Below, one piece after another: positions 43,364 to 55,940 of a stretch of 64,000 nt of DNA. The notes below the pieces were generated by a model, which made no database searches, had not been told where the DNA came from, and worked only from the letters and a program-made list of their open reading frames with translations. The stretch comes from Massariosphaeria phaeospora (taxonomy: Eukaryota; Ascomycota; Dothideomycetes; Pleosporales). The first letter of the stretch is position 1. Each line of letters begins with the position of its first letter. The DNA lies in the NCBI GenBank assembly GCA_011032825.1, contig JAADJZ010000017.1, forward strand, positions 868,001 through 932,000, read 5' to 3'. Made by a program: the position numbers and the translations under genes.

Positions 43364-45529
43364 ATGTCCGCCACTGGTACCATCAGAGGCACGCCCAAGA
43401 ACCGCAACCCGGTCCACAACCCGGCCCAGTACCCCAATAGTCCGTCTGCCATTCCGCGGCCAGCGCTCGAGCAGCACAACACCGCACAAAGCGATGCGGG
43501 CGGTTCGTCTCTTAGTGTCAGTCGGCAGAAGATGTCGAAACGGGACGAGGTAAGTTCTCTCCATATGAAGTCGCCCTCCAGCTAGGCTCATTCTGACGTC
43601 CGCAGGCTATCCGACGGAAGATCGAAACGGACCTGAGCAAAAAGAAGAACCAAGGAGGACGTTTGCGACCGACGAGAAAAGCACCGCCTGGCACTGTTCT
43701 GTCCTTGAAGCCCAGCCCGGCGCTCCAGATCAAGCCCAGCACAACCGTGGCCGAAGCCGCTCAGCTGATGGCTGCAAAGCGAGAGGACTGCGTGCTAGTT
43801 ACCGACGACGACGACCGTATTGCTGGCATTTTTACTGCGAAAGATCTTGCCTTCCGCGTCGTTGGTGCCGGTATCAAAGCTCGGGATGTTACTATAGAAG
43901 AGATCATGACGAAGAATCCGCTCTGTGCGAAGACTGATACAAGTGCTACGGACGCTTTGGACCTGATGGTCAGGAAGGGGTTCCGCCATCTACCGGTTAT
44001 GGATGAGAACCACGATATTTCTGGCATTCTGGATATTACCAAGTGCTTCTACGATGCCATGGAGAAGCTGGAGCGCGCCTATGCCTCGTCGCGCAAGCTC
44101 TACGATGCCCTAGAAGGTGTGCAGGCAGAGATGGGATCGAGTCAGCCGCAGCAGATTATCCAATATGTGGAGGCTATTCGACAGAAAATGTCCGGTCCAA
44201 CTCTCGAGTCTGTCTTGACGGGACTACCGCCGGTTACGGTGTCTGTCCGCACATCTGTGAAGGAAGCCGCTGCTATGATGAAGGAGAACCATACCACGGC
44301 GGTGTTGGTACAGGATCAAGGATCGATCACGGGTATCTTCACCAGCAAAGACGTTGTCCTGCGTGTCATCGCAGCTGGACTTGACCCGACCACGTGCAGT
44401 GTCGTTCGAGTTATGACACCGCATCCTGATTTCGCGCCCATGGATATGAGCATCCAGGCCGCTCTTCGCAAGATGCATGGTAAGTAGGTGTACATGTCTC
44501 GAGAACTCGCACTGACACAAGTACAGATGGTCACTACCTGAATCTGCCCGTCATGAGCGAGGCTGGCGAAATTGTGGGCATGGTGGATGTCCTCAAGCTC
44601 ACATATGCCACACTTGATCAAGTAAGACAGTCACAGCATGCTCCTCTTCTAGCCCTGACCTGGATTCTTAGATCAACCACATCAGCACTGGGGACAGTGA
44701 AGGCCCAGCGTGGAACAAATTCTGGCTAGCTCTGGACAATGAGTCCGAATCTATGGTTTCCGGCGATGGTGGCAGTCGGGTCCCTGATCATCGCTCAATG
44801 ATGTCGCATGACGTTCACCCGTTAATGGGACATGACGGTCGCCCTGGGCACATGGAACGCGGCGACAGTGTCTTACCGAATGAATCCGCTTCGCACAACG
44901 GAGATTCACCCCCGCAATCCGCACTGGCCGGCGCTCCCCCCACACCACTAGAAGACTTGCCGTTCGCATTCAAGTTCAAGGCTCCCAGCGGACGCGTCCA
45001 TAGGCTCCAAGTGGTAGCGTCTGGCGGTATCGAAGAACTGGTTGCAAGTGTTGCCGCCAAACTCGGATCAGAAGTCGACGCCATTGGCGGCAGACCGACT
45101 TTCGAAGACGGCAAGATGACGGCATCTGGGTTTGCCCTGAGCTACCTCGACAACGAGGGCGACACCGTGTCTATAACAGCGGACCACGACTTGGTCGAGG
45201 CGATCAGCCTGTCCCGACTGGCCCACAGGGAGAAGGTCGACCTGTTCGTGCACGATCCGAGCGAGGCACCGCTCTCGTCGACGTTGCAGCCCCAGCCCGC
45301 GCTGGCGAAGCCTCCGACTCCGCCCGAGTCTGTGCTTCGGGAGCGCAAGCAGTTCTTCGACGACGACGAGGAAGAGAGCCGTTCAAGGTCCCGAGGCTCG
45401 GCAGCAGCCGCAAAACAGGAAGAACTCATTGCTGGGGTGCCAAACGACCTGTTACTGCCTGGCGCGCTCGTTGGGCTCGCCGTGGTCATCGTAGCGGTGT
45501 TTGCCATTGGCCGAGCGTCGAGCAGATAG
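43364..45529 (+). CDS. CBS- and PB1-domain tail-anchored protein (Mug70-like)
   Basis: Four exons (43364-43549, 43606-44479, 44527-44621, 44672-45529) give 670 aa. After a basic, disordered N-terminus come two pairs of CBS motifs: VAEAAQLMAAKREDCVLVTD...GIFTAKDLAFRVV and TDALDLMVRKGFRHLPVMDE in the first; VKEAAAMMKENHTTAVLVQD...GIFTSKDVVLRVI and NLPVMSEAGEIVGMVDVL in the second. A PB1 domain follows at about residues 483-578 (FKFKAPSGRVHRL, YLDNEGDTVSITADHDLVEA). The last 25 residues form one hydrophobic helix (ALVGLAVVIVAVFAIG), so the protein is probably tail-anchored. The same CBS-CBS-PB1 order is known from fission yeast Mug70. CBS pairs usually sense adenine nucleotides; the role here is unknown. 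Confidence 0.9.
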
Positions 45530-46140
45530 AGCCGCCGAGACGGTGACGGTGTTGTAGTCATCGGCACCAAAGCACTAGATTGTGGTGTTATTTCTCGCTT
45601 TTTATATCCTTGGATGCACGACTTCAGCGAGGGGTTTGGCCTGGCAAAGACTGCGCGGTGCCCTGGATGTTAGCATTAGTTCGGTAGTCCCCGATCATGG
45701 CTTCTCTGATATTGCTTTAATTCTAATGTTGGGAGTATGATGTGTCGTTTGTTCGTAACCGTGGAGACAGTGAGTGTGGCACCCCCCCTGTCGGCCCACG
45801 CCGACGCCCACCACCGTGCTCGCTTTATTTTTCGGCTGCGCGCCGCCTCGCGAAACTCATCTGCCCACCCCCACCATTCCACACCACAACAAGCCGCCGC
45901 CCACGTTCGCAGAAGCCAGCAACGCGCGGAGCTGCAGCTCACACTCTCTCTCTGCAGAGCGACAACTTGTTTGCCATATCTTGTCCCAGCGGTCGCGCCG
46001 TCGGGTCGGGTTACACGCAGACAGCCCCGCCATTCGCCTGGCCGCGCAGATTCCCTTACCTGCTCGCACTTCGGTGACAAAACACCCACGGCGATTCGGG
46101 GCCATCCCCCCAGACACGCCAACACACACACACCGCCGCC
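45530..46140. promoter_or_regulatory. Upstream region of importin gene
   Basis: About 600 bp upstream of the KAP121 ATG, with C/A-rich leader sequence close to the start (CACACACCGCC). No other gene. Confidence 0.5.
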
Positions 46141-49100
46141 ATGTCGCTCCTGCCCGCCGAAATCCACACCGCCTTGGACGCGCTGCTGAAGGGCCTGCAG
46201 TCGCCGGACAATGTCGAGCGCACCGCCGCCGAGGACCAACTCAACCGCGAGTGGGTCGGCGAGCGGCCGGACGTGTTCCTGATGGGCCTGTCGGAGCAGA
46301 TCGAGCTGGCGCAGGAAACCTCGGTGAGTGAGACTCGCTGCCTGTGCAATCACGCGTAGACTGACCAGGCGGCCAGACTCGGACCTTTGCTGCCGTCCTC
46401 TTCAGGCGGCAGGCCTCCAAGCCGCGGAAGACGAGCCGGGACACGACGGGCGAGCTGTTCCTGACCCTCCCGGAAGAGCAGCGCGACGTCATCCGCGCGA
46501 AGCTGCTGCACTGCCTGGGCACCGAGACCGATCCGTCAGTGCGAAGCAAGATCGCAGACACGGTTGCCGATCTGGGGCGCATGCACACAGACGAAGGTGA
46601 CTACTCGAACCCCGATTCGTAAACACAAACATGCTGATATGCGATGTCTACAGGCGTGCTATGGCCAGAACTTCTCCAGTCCTTGTTCCAAGCCAGTCAG
46701 TCGAATGACTCGGCGCAGCGGATGATCGCCTTCAGGATCTTCTCCACGACGCCTGGCCTGATAGAAAAACAACACGAGGAGGTCGTTATTGGCGCCTTCA
46801 AGGGCGGATTCGGCGACAGTGAAACTTCGGTGGGCCGTCTGCTGGACCACGCAGCGCCGAATCTTGTGCTGACACTGTCTAGGTCCGCATCGCTGCAGTA
46901 GAGGCCTTCGCGGCCTTTTTTCGGTCCATCAACAAGAAGGCCCAGCCCAAATACTACGCCCTCATTCCGGAAATCCTCAACATCCTCCCGCCCATAAAAG
47001 AGTCCCAAGATGCAGAGCTACTCACCAAAGCCCTCATCTCGCTGATTGACCTAGCCGAAGTGGCCCCTAAGATGTTCAAACCTCTGTTCAACAGCCTGGT
47101 GCAGTTCAGCGTATCCGTCATCCAGGACAAGGAGCTCGGTGACACGGCTCGCCAGAACGCACTCGAACTAATGGCCACGTTTGCAGATTGCGCGGCGCAG
47201 ATGTGCAAGAAAGACGCGACATATACCAACGACATGGTCACACAGTGCCTCTCTCTAATGACGGATGTCGGAATCGAGGACGATGACGCTGAGGAATGGA
47301 ACGAGAACGAAGATGTGCGTCACTGAACGTTGTAATGGGTTTGACCCTGCTGACACCCTGTAGCTCGATGCCGACGAGAGTGACTCGAACCATGTTGCTG
47401 GAGAGCAGTGTATGGACCGCCTGGCCAACAAACTCGGTGGCCAGTCGATATTGCCTCCCACCTTCAACTGGCTGCCAAGGATGATGACCTCTTCCGCGTG
47501 GCGAGACAGGCATGCTGCACTCATGGCCATTTCAGCCATCTCAGAGGGCTGTCGCGAGCTAATGGTTGGCGAGCTAGACAAAGTGCTCGACCTGGTCATC
47601 CCCGCCCTCCGAGACCCCCACCCTCGAGTTCGGTGGGCCGGATGCAATGCTATAGGTCAAATGAGCACCGACTTTGCTGGCACCATGCAGGAGAAATATC
47701 ACCAAGTGGTCGTCCCTAACATCATTCCGGTATTGGAGTCGTCGGAGCCCCGCGTACAGGCGCATGCCGCAGCAGCGCTTGTCAACTTCTGCGAAGAGGC
47801 CGAGAAACACATCCTCGAACCCTACCTGGACTCTTTACTAAACCACCTCCTCATGCTTCTGCAGAGCCCCAAGCGGTTTGTGCAGGAACAAGCTCTCTCC
47901 ACGATTGCTACCGTGGCCGATTCCGCTGAGGCTGCCTTCTCGACATACTACGGTACCCTGATGCCGCTCCTGTTCAATGTCCTCAACGAAGAACAGTCCA
48001 AGGAGTACCGCCTCTTAAGAGCAAAAGCAATGGAATGCGCCACCCTCATCGCGCTTGCAGTAGGCAAGGAGCGCATGGGTCCGGATGCGCTATCGTTGGT
48101 GCAACTACTTGGCCGCATCCAGAACACCGTATCCGAACCCGATGATCCGCAGGCTTCGTACTTGCTCCACTGCTGGGGCCGAATGTGCCGTGTTCTTGGG
48201 TCGGAGTTCATACCGTTCCTTGCTGGTGTCATTCCGCCCTTGACTGAGCTTGCTGGAGCCAAGGCCGATATCCAATTACTCGACGATGACGACCAGGTCG
48301 CACAGATGCAGGAGGAAGAAGGGTGGGAGCTTGTACCTCTCAAGGGAAAAGTGATTGGTATCAAGACCAGCACATTGGACGACAAGCACATGGCGATCGA
48401 GTTGATTGTCATTTACGCCCAGGTTCTAGAGGGAGCTTTCGAGCCTTACGTTAACGACATCATGGACAAGATTGCGCTCCCAGGTCTAGCCTTCTTCTTC
48501 CACGATCCAGTACGAGTGGCTTCAGCTAAATGCGTACCTCAGCTACTCAACGCCTACAAAAAGGCACACGGACCTGGTTCCATCCAGCTTGGCCAACTTT
48601 GGGGACGGACCGTTGAGCGCGTACTTGAGGTGCTTAGCACAGAACCCGCCATTGATACCCTCGCCGAGATGTACCAGTGTTTCTACGAGTGTGTGGAAAT
48701 CATCGGTAAGAATTGTCTGACCGCGGCACACATGGCCACCTTCATTACTTCTGCCGAAAGCGTCCTGAAAGACTATCAAGAGCGTGTTAAAGAGCGCCTG
48801 GAGGAGCAGGATGAAACCGAGGACGGCGAAGAATTGGCCGAAGAAACTCTCTTTGCCATTGAAGACGACCAGAACCTCCTCTCGGATATGAACAAGGCCT
48901 TTCACACCATCTTCAAGAACGAGGGCCCCGGCTTTCTCCCGCATTGGGAGCTGCTCATGCAGTACTACAAGATGGCGGCCGTGAACCGCGATCCCACGCA
49001 GCGACAATGGGCCATCTGCATCTTCGACGACGTGCTCGAGTTCAGCGGCGCCCAGTCGCAGACCTACCAGGAGCACATCATGCAGCCCCTCATCGACGGC

Positions 49101-49773
49101 ATGCAAGACGACGTGCCTGCCAACCGCCAAGCCGCAGCATACGGTGTCGGTGTGGCCGCGCAGAAGGGCGGCGACGCTTGGTCGGACTTTACCGCTGCCT
49201 GCCTGCCGACGCTGTTCCAGGTCGCGCAGCGGGCCTCCGCCCGCGACGACGACGACGTGTTCGCTACGGAGAACGCTTGCGCCAGCATCGCGAAGGTGCT
49301 GCAGTTCAACCCGACGAAAGTGCAGAACTGGCAGGATGTGGCGGCTGCTTGGATAGATACGCTGCCGGTTACTAATGACGAGGAAGCTGCGCCGTTTGCG
49401 TACTCGTTCTTGGCTCAGCTGATTGAACAGTAAGTCCCATCCATTCGTATATCCATTACTCCCCTCTCGCTCGCTCCCTCCCTCCCTCCACTACTACAAC
49501 CATATCCCCGTTCAGTCCAGTTCTGTTCGATTTCACTCGGCTTGGTCCTAACACACCCTCCGCAGACAAAACCCCGCCGTCTTCGCCCAAGTCCCCAAAG
49601 TCTTCACTCTCGTCGCCCAGGCCCTCGAGGCCGAGACGCTGTCGGGCAACACGGCGTCGCGCGTCGTCACGGCTACGAAGGCGCTCTGCCAGGCTACGAA
49701 TACGAATCTCGCGCAGCTGGCTGCGGGGCTGACGCCCGAGCAGCAGCGCAATGCGCAGGCGTATTTTAGCTAG
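46141..49773 (+). CDS. Importin beta-3 / karyopherin Kap121 (Pse1)
   Basis: Nuclear import receptor that carries ribosomal proteins and other cargo through the nuclear pore. Six exons (46141-46323, 46377-46596, 46654-46829, 46883-47314, 47364-49429, 49566-49773) give 1094 aa, the expected size. HEAT repeats run throughout. The N-terminus has SLLPAEIHTALDALLKGLQS and TFAAVLFRRQASKP. The acidic insert DADESDSNHVAGEQCMDRLA and HPRVRWAGCNAIGQMSTDFA are family signatures, and DDDDQVAQMQEEEGWELVPL gives the conserved mid-region. The final exon ends LTPEQQRNAQAYFS. No breaks are seen. Intron 5 (136 nt) is longer than average. Confidence 0.96.
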
Positions 49774-51227
49774 GCGGGCTGCTGCTTGGTGTGGGTTAGG
49801 TAAAGCAAAGTGAAGCAAAGGAAAGCAAAGCAAGGCAAAGTAAAGTAAGGCAGACGTGTGAGAGTGAGATCTTCATGGCGTTGCGGGGAGGAGTCCACTT
49901 GTCAGTGTCAGTGTCTGTCTGGGCGAGTGGGATTTGGTTTTTTGGATTTGATTTTGATTTGATGTGATTTTGTTTGGGTCTGGAGATGGTGGATGGGTAG
50001 ATGCCTATGCCACCTGGATGAATGGAATGAAATGAATGGATGGTGTGCATGACGGACAGACAGACAGACAGGCAGACAGACAGACAGGCAGACAGACAGA
50101 CAGAGCATGGTATAGTATGATATGGGCAAAGGCATAGGCATGGACATGGGCGTGAGATCTCGGATGTTTGTTATAGATTAGTCTTTGCAAAAACTTTTTT
50201 TTTTCCCGATGTGATCTTTTCGTGCTTTCTTGGGCAGATGAAAAGAAGAAATAATAAGACACTTTTCCTCAACTACGTACGTACATAGCCACTACTGTCT
50301 ACTCTACCCTACTTAAACAACCCCCCTCCCTGACCAAGAAATTTTGCATCATCCATCTATCTATCTCTGTAACACCCCCGTGTCGTGCATTACTTCGTGT
50401 CCGATATAAGATACCTTAGCTTTAGCCAATGCTTACTCTTAACAGTCACGTTAGTATAAGAACATTTCTGGCAACAGCTAAGTTAAGCTAAGCTAAGCTA
50501 AGATAGACTACCTTTTATGCTTTACAAAAGTCTAGCTGTACTGTGCTGTGTCTAGTATACTGAACTGAACTGAACTAGGTGATGTTAAATGGAAATGTAG
50601 GGGGAAGGTGTAGGGAAGGGGTAGGGAAGGTGGAGGGTAGGAGGGTGGTTGAGGTGAGGTGAGGTAAGGTGCGCGTGTTGGCGGAGTAGAGCGGACACGG
50701 ATTGAAATAATGCAGAGGAGGAGGGGGGAGGTGGGGGAGGTGTACCTAATATTATCTATCTATATATGTATTTATTTATCTCTGAGATATGGAGGTTAGG
50801 TTGGTTTAGTTTAGTTTTGTGTTGAGAAAGGGAAAGGGAAAGGGAAAGAGAAAGGAGAGGGATTTCCTATTATCTATCTATCTATCTAGGTAAGCGTAGT
50901 AGGTAGGTAGGTTAGTTGGTAGGTGGTAGTGCTTCTTTTTATTGCTTTCGTTTTTTGTAGACATGGACTGGAATGAACTGAGCTGAGCTGAACTGAGCTG
51001 AGCAGAGCAGGGCCGCTCTCTCGCTCGCGAAGAAGAATATTTCTCTATGTATGTATGCTATCCGCCTCGTCCTTCAAAAACGCCCGAACACCCGCCAATT
51101 CGCCACACACACATATACCCGACCCACTGAAGACCCAGACTGAAGACCCAGAACCGCACCGTTATAATGCCCACGCAAAGAAGAAAAGACAAGTAAACAA
51201 CATCCAGCACGACCCGCCCTGCCTCCC
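49774..51227. repeat. Intergenic rich in simple repeats
   Basis: 1.45 kb with many microsatellite-like patches: AAAGC/AAAGT runs near 49800-49850, (CAGA)n at about 50057-50103, AGCTA near 50478-50502, CTGAA at about 50560-50577, GGGAAA near 50828-50855, (CTAT)n near 50870-50888 and CTGAG/CTGAA at about 50975-51010. No gene recognised. Confidence 0.75.
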
Positions 51228-52816
51228 TCACGCGCCCTCACTGCCAAACTCCTTCGTCCACTCCGAGTTGCGCGTCAAGTCCTCATGGCTAACCGTCGGC
51301 CGCGAGCCCTTGATAGCCTTAACGAAGTCGCGCACGCGCAGCGGCGGCTCGGCCAGCTTGTCGCCGTCGAGGTCGGTCCACGACATTTCTTTGGCTTGGG
51401 GGTCGCCAGGCGAGCAGGGGGTCCATTTGGCGATGCCGTCTTGGGTTATCTGCGGGGGGTGGGGTTAGGATTAGGTTGGGTTGAGAGCTGGGGGAAGGGG
51501 GTGGAAAAGGTGGGGGGAGAGGGGTTTGTGAGATGGGATAGAATATGGTAGGACTTACAGGCTTATAGTGCGTTGCCGTCTGGATCAAGCGTACGGGCTG
51601 CATGAGCGCATCCTGCACCGCAATCGTGATATCCGACCCCGAGTACCCCTCGCTCAGCTCCGCCAGCTGCAGGAAGTCCGCCTGGTTGAGTTCGCACGGC
51701 GTGCTGCCGACCGCGAGCTCGAACATCTTGCGGCGCGCGGGCAGGTCCGGCAGGCTGATGTGCACGCGGCGCTGGAAACGGCGGCGGATGGCCGCGTCGA
51801 GTTGCCAGGGGATGTTGGTGGCGCCGAGGATGAGCACGCCGCGCGAGTCCTTGCCTACGCCGTCCATCTGCACGAGCAGCTCGGTTTTGATGCGGCGCGA
51901 GGCTTCGGATTCGCCTTCGCCGCGCGGGCCGCACAGCGCGTCGATTTCGTCGATGAAGATGATCGAGGGCTTGTTTTCGCGGGCCATGCCGAAGAGTTGT
52001 TTGACCAGCCTGGGTTGACGTTAGTTCTGAGGCTTGAAAGGAGTTTGTGGGTCGGGGTGTCCTACCGTTCGCTCTCTCCCATCCACTTGCTCACTAGGTC
52101 TGAACTCGACACGCTGAAGAATGTGCTGTTTGCTTCTGTTGCCACGGCTTTCGCGAGATAACTCTTACCCGTACCCGGGGGCCCGTACAGTAATATGCCC
52201 TTCCACGGTTGCCGCTTGCCAGTGAACAGATGCGGGAACTTGATGGGTAATATGACGGCCTCTTTCAGCGCTTCCTTCGCTTGTTCTAAACCTGCGACGT
52301 CCTCCCATCGGATGTTGGGCTTTTCGGTAAGAATCGCACCGGCGAGCGCGCCACGTAGTTTTTTAGATTCCGCATCTTGTTCCTCTTCTCCTCCGTTTTC
52401 CCTGTGCCATTCTTGTCAGTATTCGCCACCGTAGAGATTATCCGCAGAGACTACGTACTTTCCTGTGTTCTCGTTCCCAGCCGATTTGCCATTTGATCCT
52501 ATTGCTGCTGGCTTCTTCCGACTCGCGGGATCGTTTTGGTTGAGGTGGGTTTTGAGCTTCTCGGCGCGGTCCATGTACTCTGCGACTTTGCCGCGGATCA
52601 TCTCCTTCGACTTTTGGTTCTTCTCCCCTGGTGCCGTCAGTATGCTGGACTCGTGGGTGCGTGGGAGTGTCATGGCGTACATTTTAGAGCGAGCATGAAA
52701 AGCTCGAGCGAACTGTAATACATTTGGTATGCCTTCTCATATTCGCCCGCTGTGTCCGTCTCGATCGCCTTTTTGACCGACTCGATGGCGCGGCCCAAGA
52801 AGTCCGCCTGACTCAT
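51228..52816 (-). CDS. VPS4: AAA ATPase Vps4 (ESCRT-III disassembly)
   Basis: Five exons (52816-52681, 52627-52459, 52401-52066, 52009-51559, 51449-51228) give 437 aa. The N-terminal MIT domain ([39 protein letters not shown]) binds ESCRT-III tails. The AAA core has Walker A GPPGTGKS, Walker [11 protein letters not shown], a pore-loop region ([14 protein letters not shown]) and arginine fingers in AIRRRFQRR. The C-terminus has the Vps4 helix ([20 protein letters not shown]) and the usual [10 protein letters not shown] ending. It works at endosomes in multivesicular-body sorting. Start and exon joins are supported by full-length agreement with the family. Confidence 0.97.
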
Positions 52817-53241
52817 CTTCCGAGACTAACTCTAGCCGTAGCTACTGTAAAATGGGCACAGCGAGATATAGGTGCGTCTGTGGGAAGCGTGGATTGGGAG
52901 TGGAGAAACAGTCGGCGGTAGAGCGGTCGGCGCGGGGCACGATTCGACACGACGGGGTGTTAACTAAGATTTTAGAATTCGCGGGAGGGTCGACGAGGAC
53001 AATCGGGTTGTGCAGCCTTGTAATATACGCAGGAAGTCTTTAGATCAGTGAAATCAAGTTGTGGTGTGCAAGAAGATGTTGTTTCCTTTGGCAGAGGCAG
53101 CGTTGCTGGGTTGCCGCCCGCCAATGCCAACGCACGTGATACCCCGCACCCGCGCTAGACCGAAATAAGCCGCAAACATCCCGCCTCCGACCTCACGACT
53201 TCGCGATATTTTCTGGAGCCTTACTCAGCATCACGCAAGCC
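52817..53241. promoter_or_regulatory. Divergent promoter region, VPS4 / prefoldin 6
   Basis: 425 bp between divergent starts; presumably both promoters. No additional feature. Confidence 0.5.
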
Positions 53242-53832
53242 ATGGGCGACGCGCAGAAGAAGCTGCAGGAGCTTTCCGAAGACTACCAGAATCTGCAAGG
53301 AGGTGAGAGGGTCGTTGTCAATTGGTTTGACAGCTTTGCTAATGCATTAGTAGAGCTCTCGACCGCCGTGGAAGCTCGCCAGAAGCTCGAGTCGCAGCAG
53401 CAGGAGAATACGACTGTCAAGAAGGTCAGAGGATTGTGGAAAGGGAGGAGTATGTGGAGCTAAGATGTGTGGCTGTAGGAATTCGACCTCCTCGCCGACG
53501 ATGCGAACATCTACAAGCAGATCGGGCCGGTGCTCTTGAAGCAGGACAAGACCGAGGCCGTTATGGGAGTGAACGGGCGATTAGAGTTTATCGACAAGGA
53601 GATGTGAGCTTTGAGTCTACAAGATTGGGGCAGAATTGGGACTGACTACGTCTAGCAATCGGTTCGAGAAGCAGATCAAGGACATCCAGGACAAGAGCGA
53701 GAAGCTAAAGATGGATGTACGTGGCATATATGAATTTGGGCCACAGGGTTTCACTGCTAATAATTTCGTTAGATCATGCAGATACAAAGTTCGGCACAGC
53801 AGTCACAGCAAGCAGTCGCGGCGGCATCATAA
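53242..53832 (+). CDS. Prefoldin subunit 6 (beta-type)
   Basis: Subunit of the hexameric prefoldin chaperone that delivers actin and tubulin to CCT. Five exons (53242-53302, 53351-53424, 53479-53603, 53656-53716, 53773-53832) give 126 aa. The coiled-coil layout is clear: AQKKLQELSEDYQNLQ, VEARQKLESQQQEN, the beta-hairpin segment EFDLLADDANIYKQIGPVLL...KTEAVMGVNGRLEFI, then NRFEKQIKDIQDKSEKLK. The second intron uses an unusual GTCAGA donor; no better in-frame donor is visible. Gln- and Ala-rich C-terminus. Confidence 0.94.
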
Positions 53833-54087
53833 AACATAAAACCAAGAAGCATATGGAATCATGTCCAATTCTAGTAAACACCCACATGAAGACACTCGTG
53901 TGAGTGAATTTAGATCATTCAAGCGCTGTACCAAGTCTTTTAGCCTCTAGGAAAGGCTTCATCCCAGCATTCAGGCTCTAACAACCCCCAATCGGAGTTG
54001 TCGATCCATATCGCGTTGTTCCAGATTGTCCATCTACCATGTAGATACCCTCCGGAGTATGGCATCATTGAGCGCCGGATTATATGA

Positions 54088-54859
54088 CTAGACTTCGTCC
54101 TTCTCGTGGTAGTTTTGGCTCCGCTTTTCCCACGGATCTTCGCTCATCGTGGGACGTAATGTCATCATAGCCTTCAGTGCATCCTTGAGCAAGTCGGCGG
54201 GACAGGTTTCGATGTGATCGAACCACACCTTGTGACCACGGTACGCCCAGAAATCGGCTAAGAGACGTCTAGCCGGTGATCCTGACGGAGTGCCATCATA
54301 TACGATCTTTTCTGCTGCACCCAACGGATACTTGTTGTACTTCTTCGTGGCAGCGCTCAGACCGTCGATGACCATGTTCTTGTACTTGGTATCCATAATC
54401 TTTTCTCCAAAGACGTAAGCCTTGCAGAGCGACGTCAAAACCGTGTTTCCATCGAGTTCGTTGTCCCAAGTTGGCAGTTTTCCAACGTATACCCAGTGTG
54501 CGTATAGCTTCACGACCTCGAGTTCGTCATCTCCAAGATCAATTGGCTCAGCTTCGGTGCGCAACTCGGTCCACTCGGACTTCGTCGCACTCTGGAAGAA
54601 CTTGGAGGATGCACATAGGATGCTCTTGTGGACGCTGACGATTGTCTTCTCCTCGCGGACAGACAGCTTGATGATAGGATCGGATGCGCTGCGACGTGTT
54701 AGACTTCTCAATGTGGTCAGAGGATGGTACATACTCAAAGAGGCCGACATCCTGCAGAGGAGACACTTTCGTGTCCGCGGTCGTGTCCGCGGCCGCTGAG
54801 GTGGGCTGCTTTTCATCCGTGCCGGAGTCCTTGATCATGGTGGTTGAGTTGTCCGTCAT
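54088..54859 (-). CDS. BTB/POZ domain protein 1
   Basis: Two exons (54859-54735, 54688-54088) give 241 aa. A disordered N-terminus is followed by the BTB core: PIIKLSVREEKTIVSVHKSI, LCASSKFFQSATKSEWTE and VVKLYAHWVYVGKLP. The C-terminal half includes KIVYDGTPSGSPARRLLADF, a signature shared with the other two BTB genes in this window. Proteins of this fungal-expanded group lack the BACK and Kelch regions of animal cullin adaptors; their partners are unknown. Minus strand, tail-to-tail with prefoldin 6. Confidence 0.85.
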
Positions 54860-55940
54860 GGTTGAAGTTGCAGGAGGCGACGCCGGAGAGTGCGAGGTGC
54901 AGGTGTGAGGTGCAGATGTGTACAGGTGGGTTTGTATATGCGAGAGAGTAGCGAGCCTAGCCCATGTTGGAAAGACCGGAGCCGGTACCGAGTGAGTGAA
55001 AGGTTTGTCGGTCGCTAACGGGGCAACGGACACGCGAGCCAACACACTCCACTCCAGGTGCAAAGTCGATAGGTGTAACCCAGCTCAGGTCGGTCAAACG
55101 ACTGGAAAGACATCAATACATACAGCAGAACAGCCGGTCTGCTGCGAAATCCAAACCGCAAACCATCCATCGACCGCTCGCACCTTCCCTTCCCCCCACT
55201 CACCCTCCCCCGCACCAAACGTCACCATTGCAATTCCTCCACCTCCTCCACTCCCTCTACGTTCCCCGCATCTTTCACTCTCACTTTAGTTTTACTTTCT
55301 TTCATTTCTCTCAGTTTCGCCCACACTGGCTCGCGTGGACACGCAGTGAAAGCAAACAACTAGATCGAGGCCGCTATGGGCTTGACTGGGATTGATTCGT
55401 GTGGAGCTTTTAGGGCAGGCGCTGGGGCGGGTATGCGGGACTCGGGTGGGTTTGTAGAGGGGGGGGAGTTACTGGTGGGGAGATTTTGTTGGGTTGCTGA
55501 CGCCGAGGTGCGACGAGGTGAGTTGTGGGAAGGAAAGGAAAGGGAAGGAAAGGGTCTTACATGAAGACAATTGCTCTGCATGCGAGTAGTTGTTCATGAC
55601 GTTTTCATATATCACGAGTTCTTCATATGTCACAGCTCACAGTACGTCATTTTTGCGATCTCACACATAATCACGGGATTTACTCAATGAAATTCATTTC
55701 ATTCATGAATCAAGACTGTTCGTTCTTCATGCTCGCAGCATGGTATAAGACCATCCATTCCGTAATGTGAATTCTCCCTCTGGTGTTTCCTCGCTTTTGG
55801 TTCCGTTTCCTTCTTCATTCAAATGCTTCGGGGAGTTCCGGATGGCGGGATGGAATGTCGAGGGTGTCGATGTTGAAAAGGTGTTGTTGCATCTGAGGCT
55901 GGGCTGATGTGTCCGGCCGAAGAGATGCCCCAATCGACGA
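54860..55940. other. Intergenic between BTB genes
   Basis: 1.1 kb; CT-rich stretch near 55190-55320. No gene. Confidence 0.5.

Noticed and set aside
45774..46331. Plus-strand frame overlapping the start of the importin gene
   Set aside because: It runs into KAP121 exon 1 in another frame and is GC/CA-rich leader sequence.
49774..51227. Possible centromere or telomere-type satellite
   Set aside because: The repeats are many different short microsatellites, not one satellite, and conserved housekeeping genes flank them closely.
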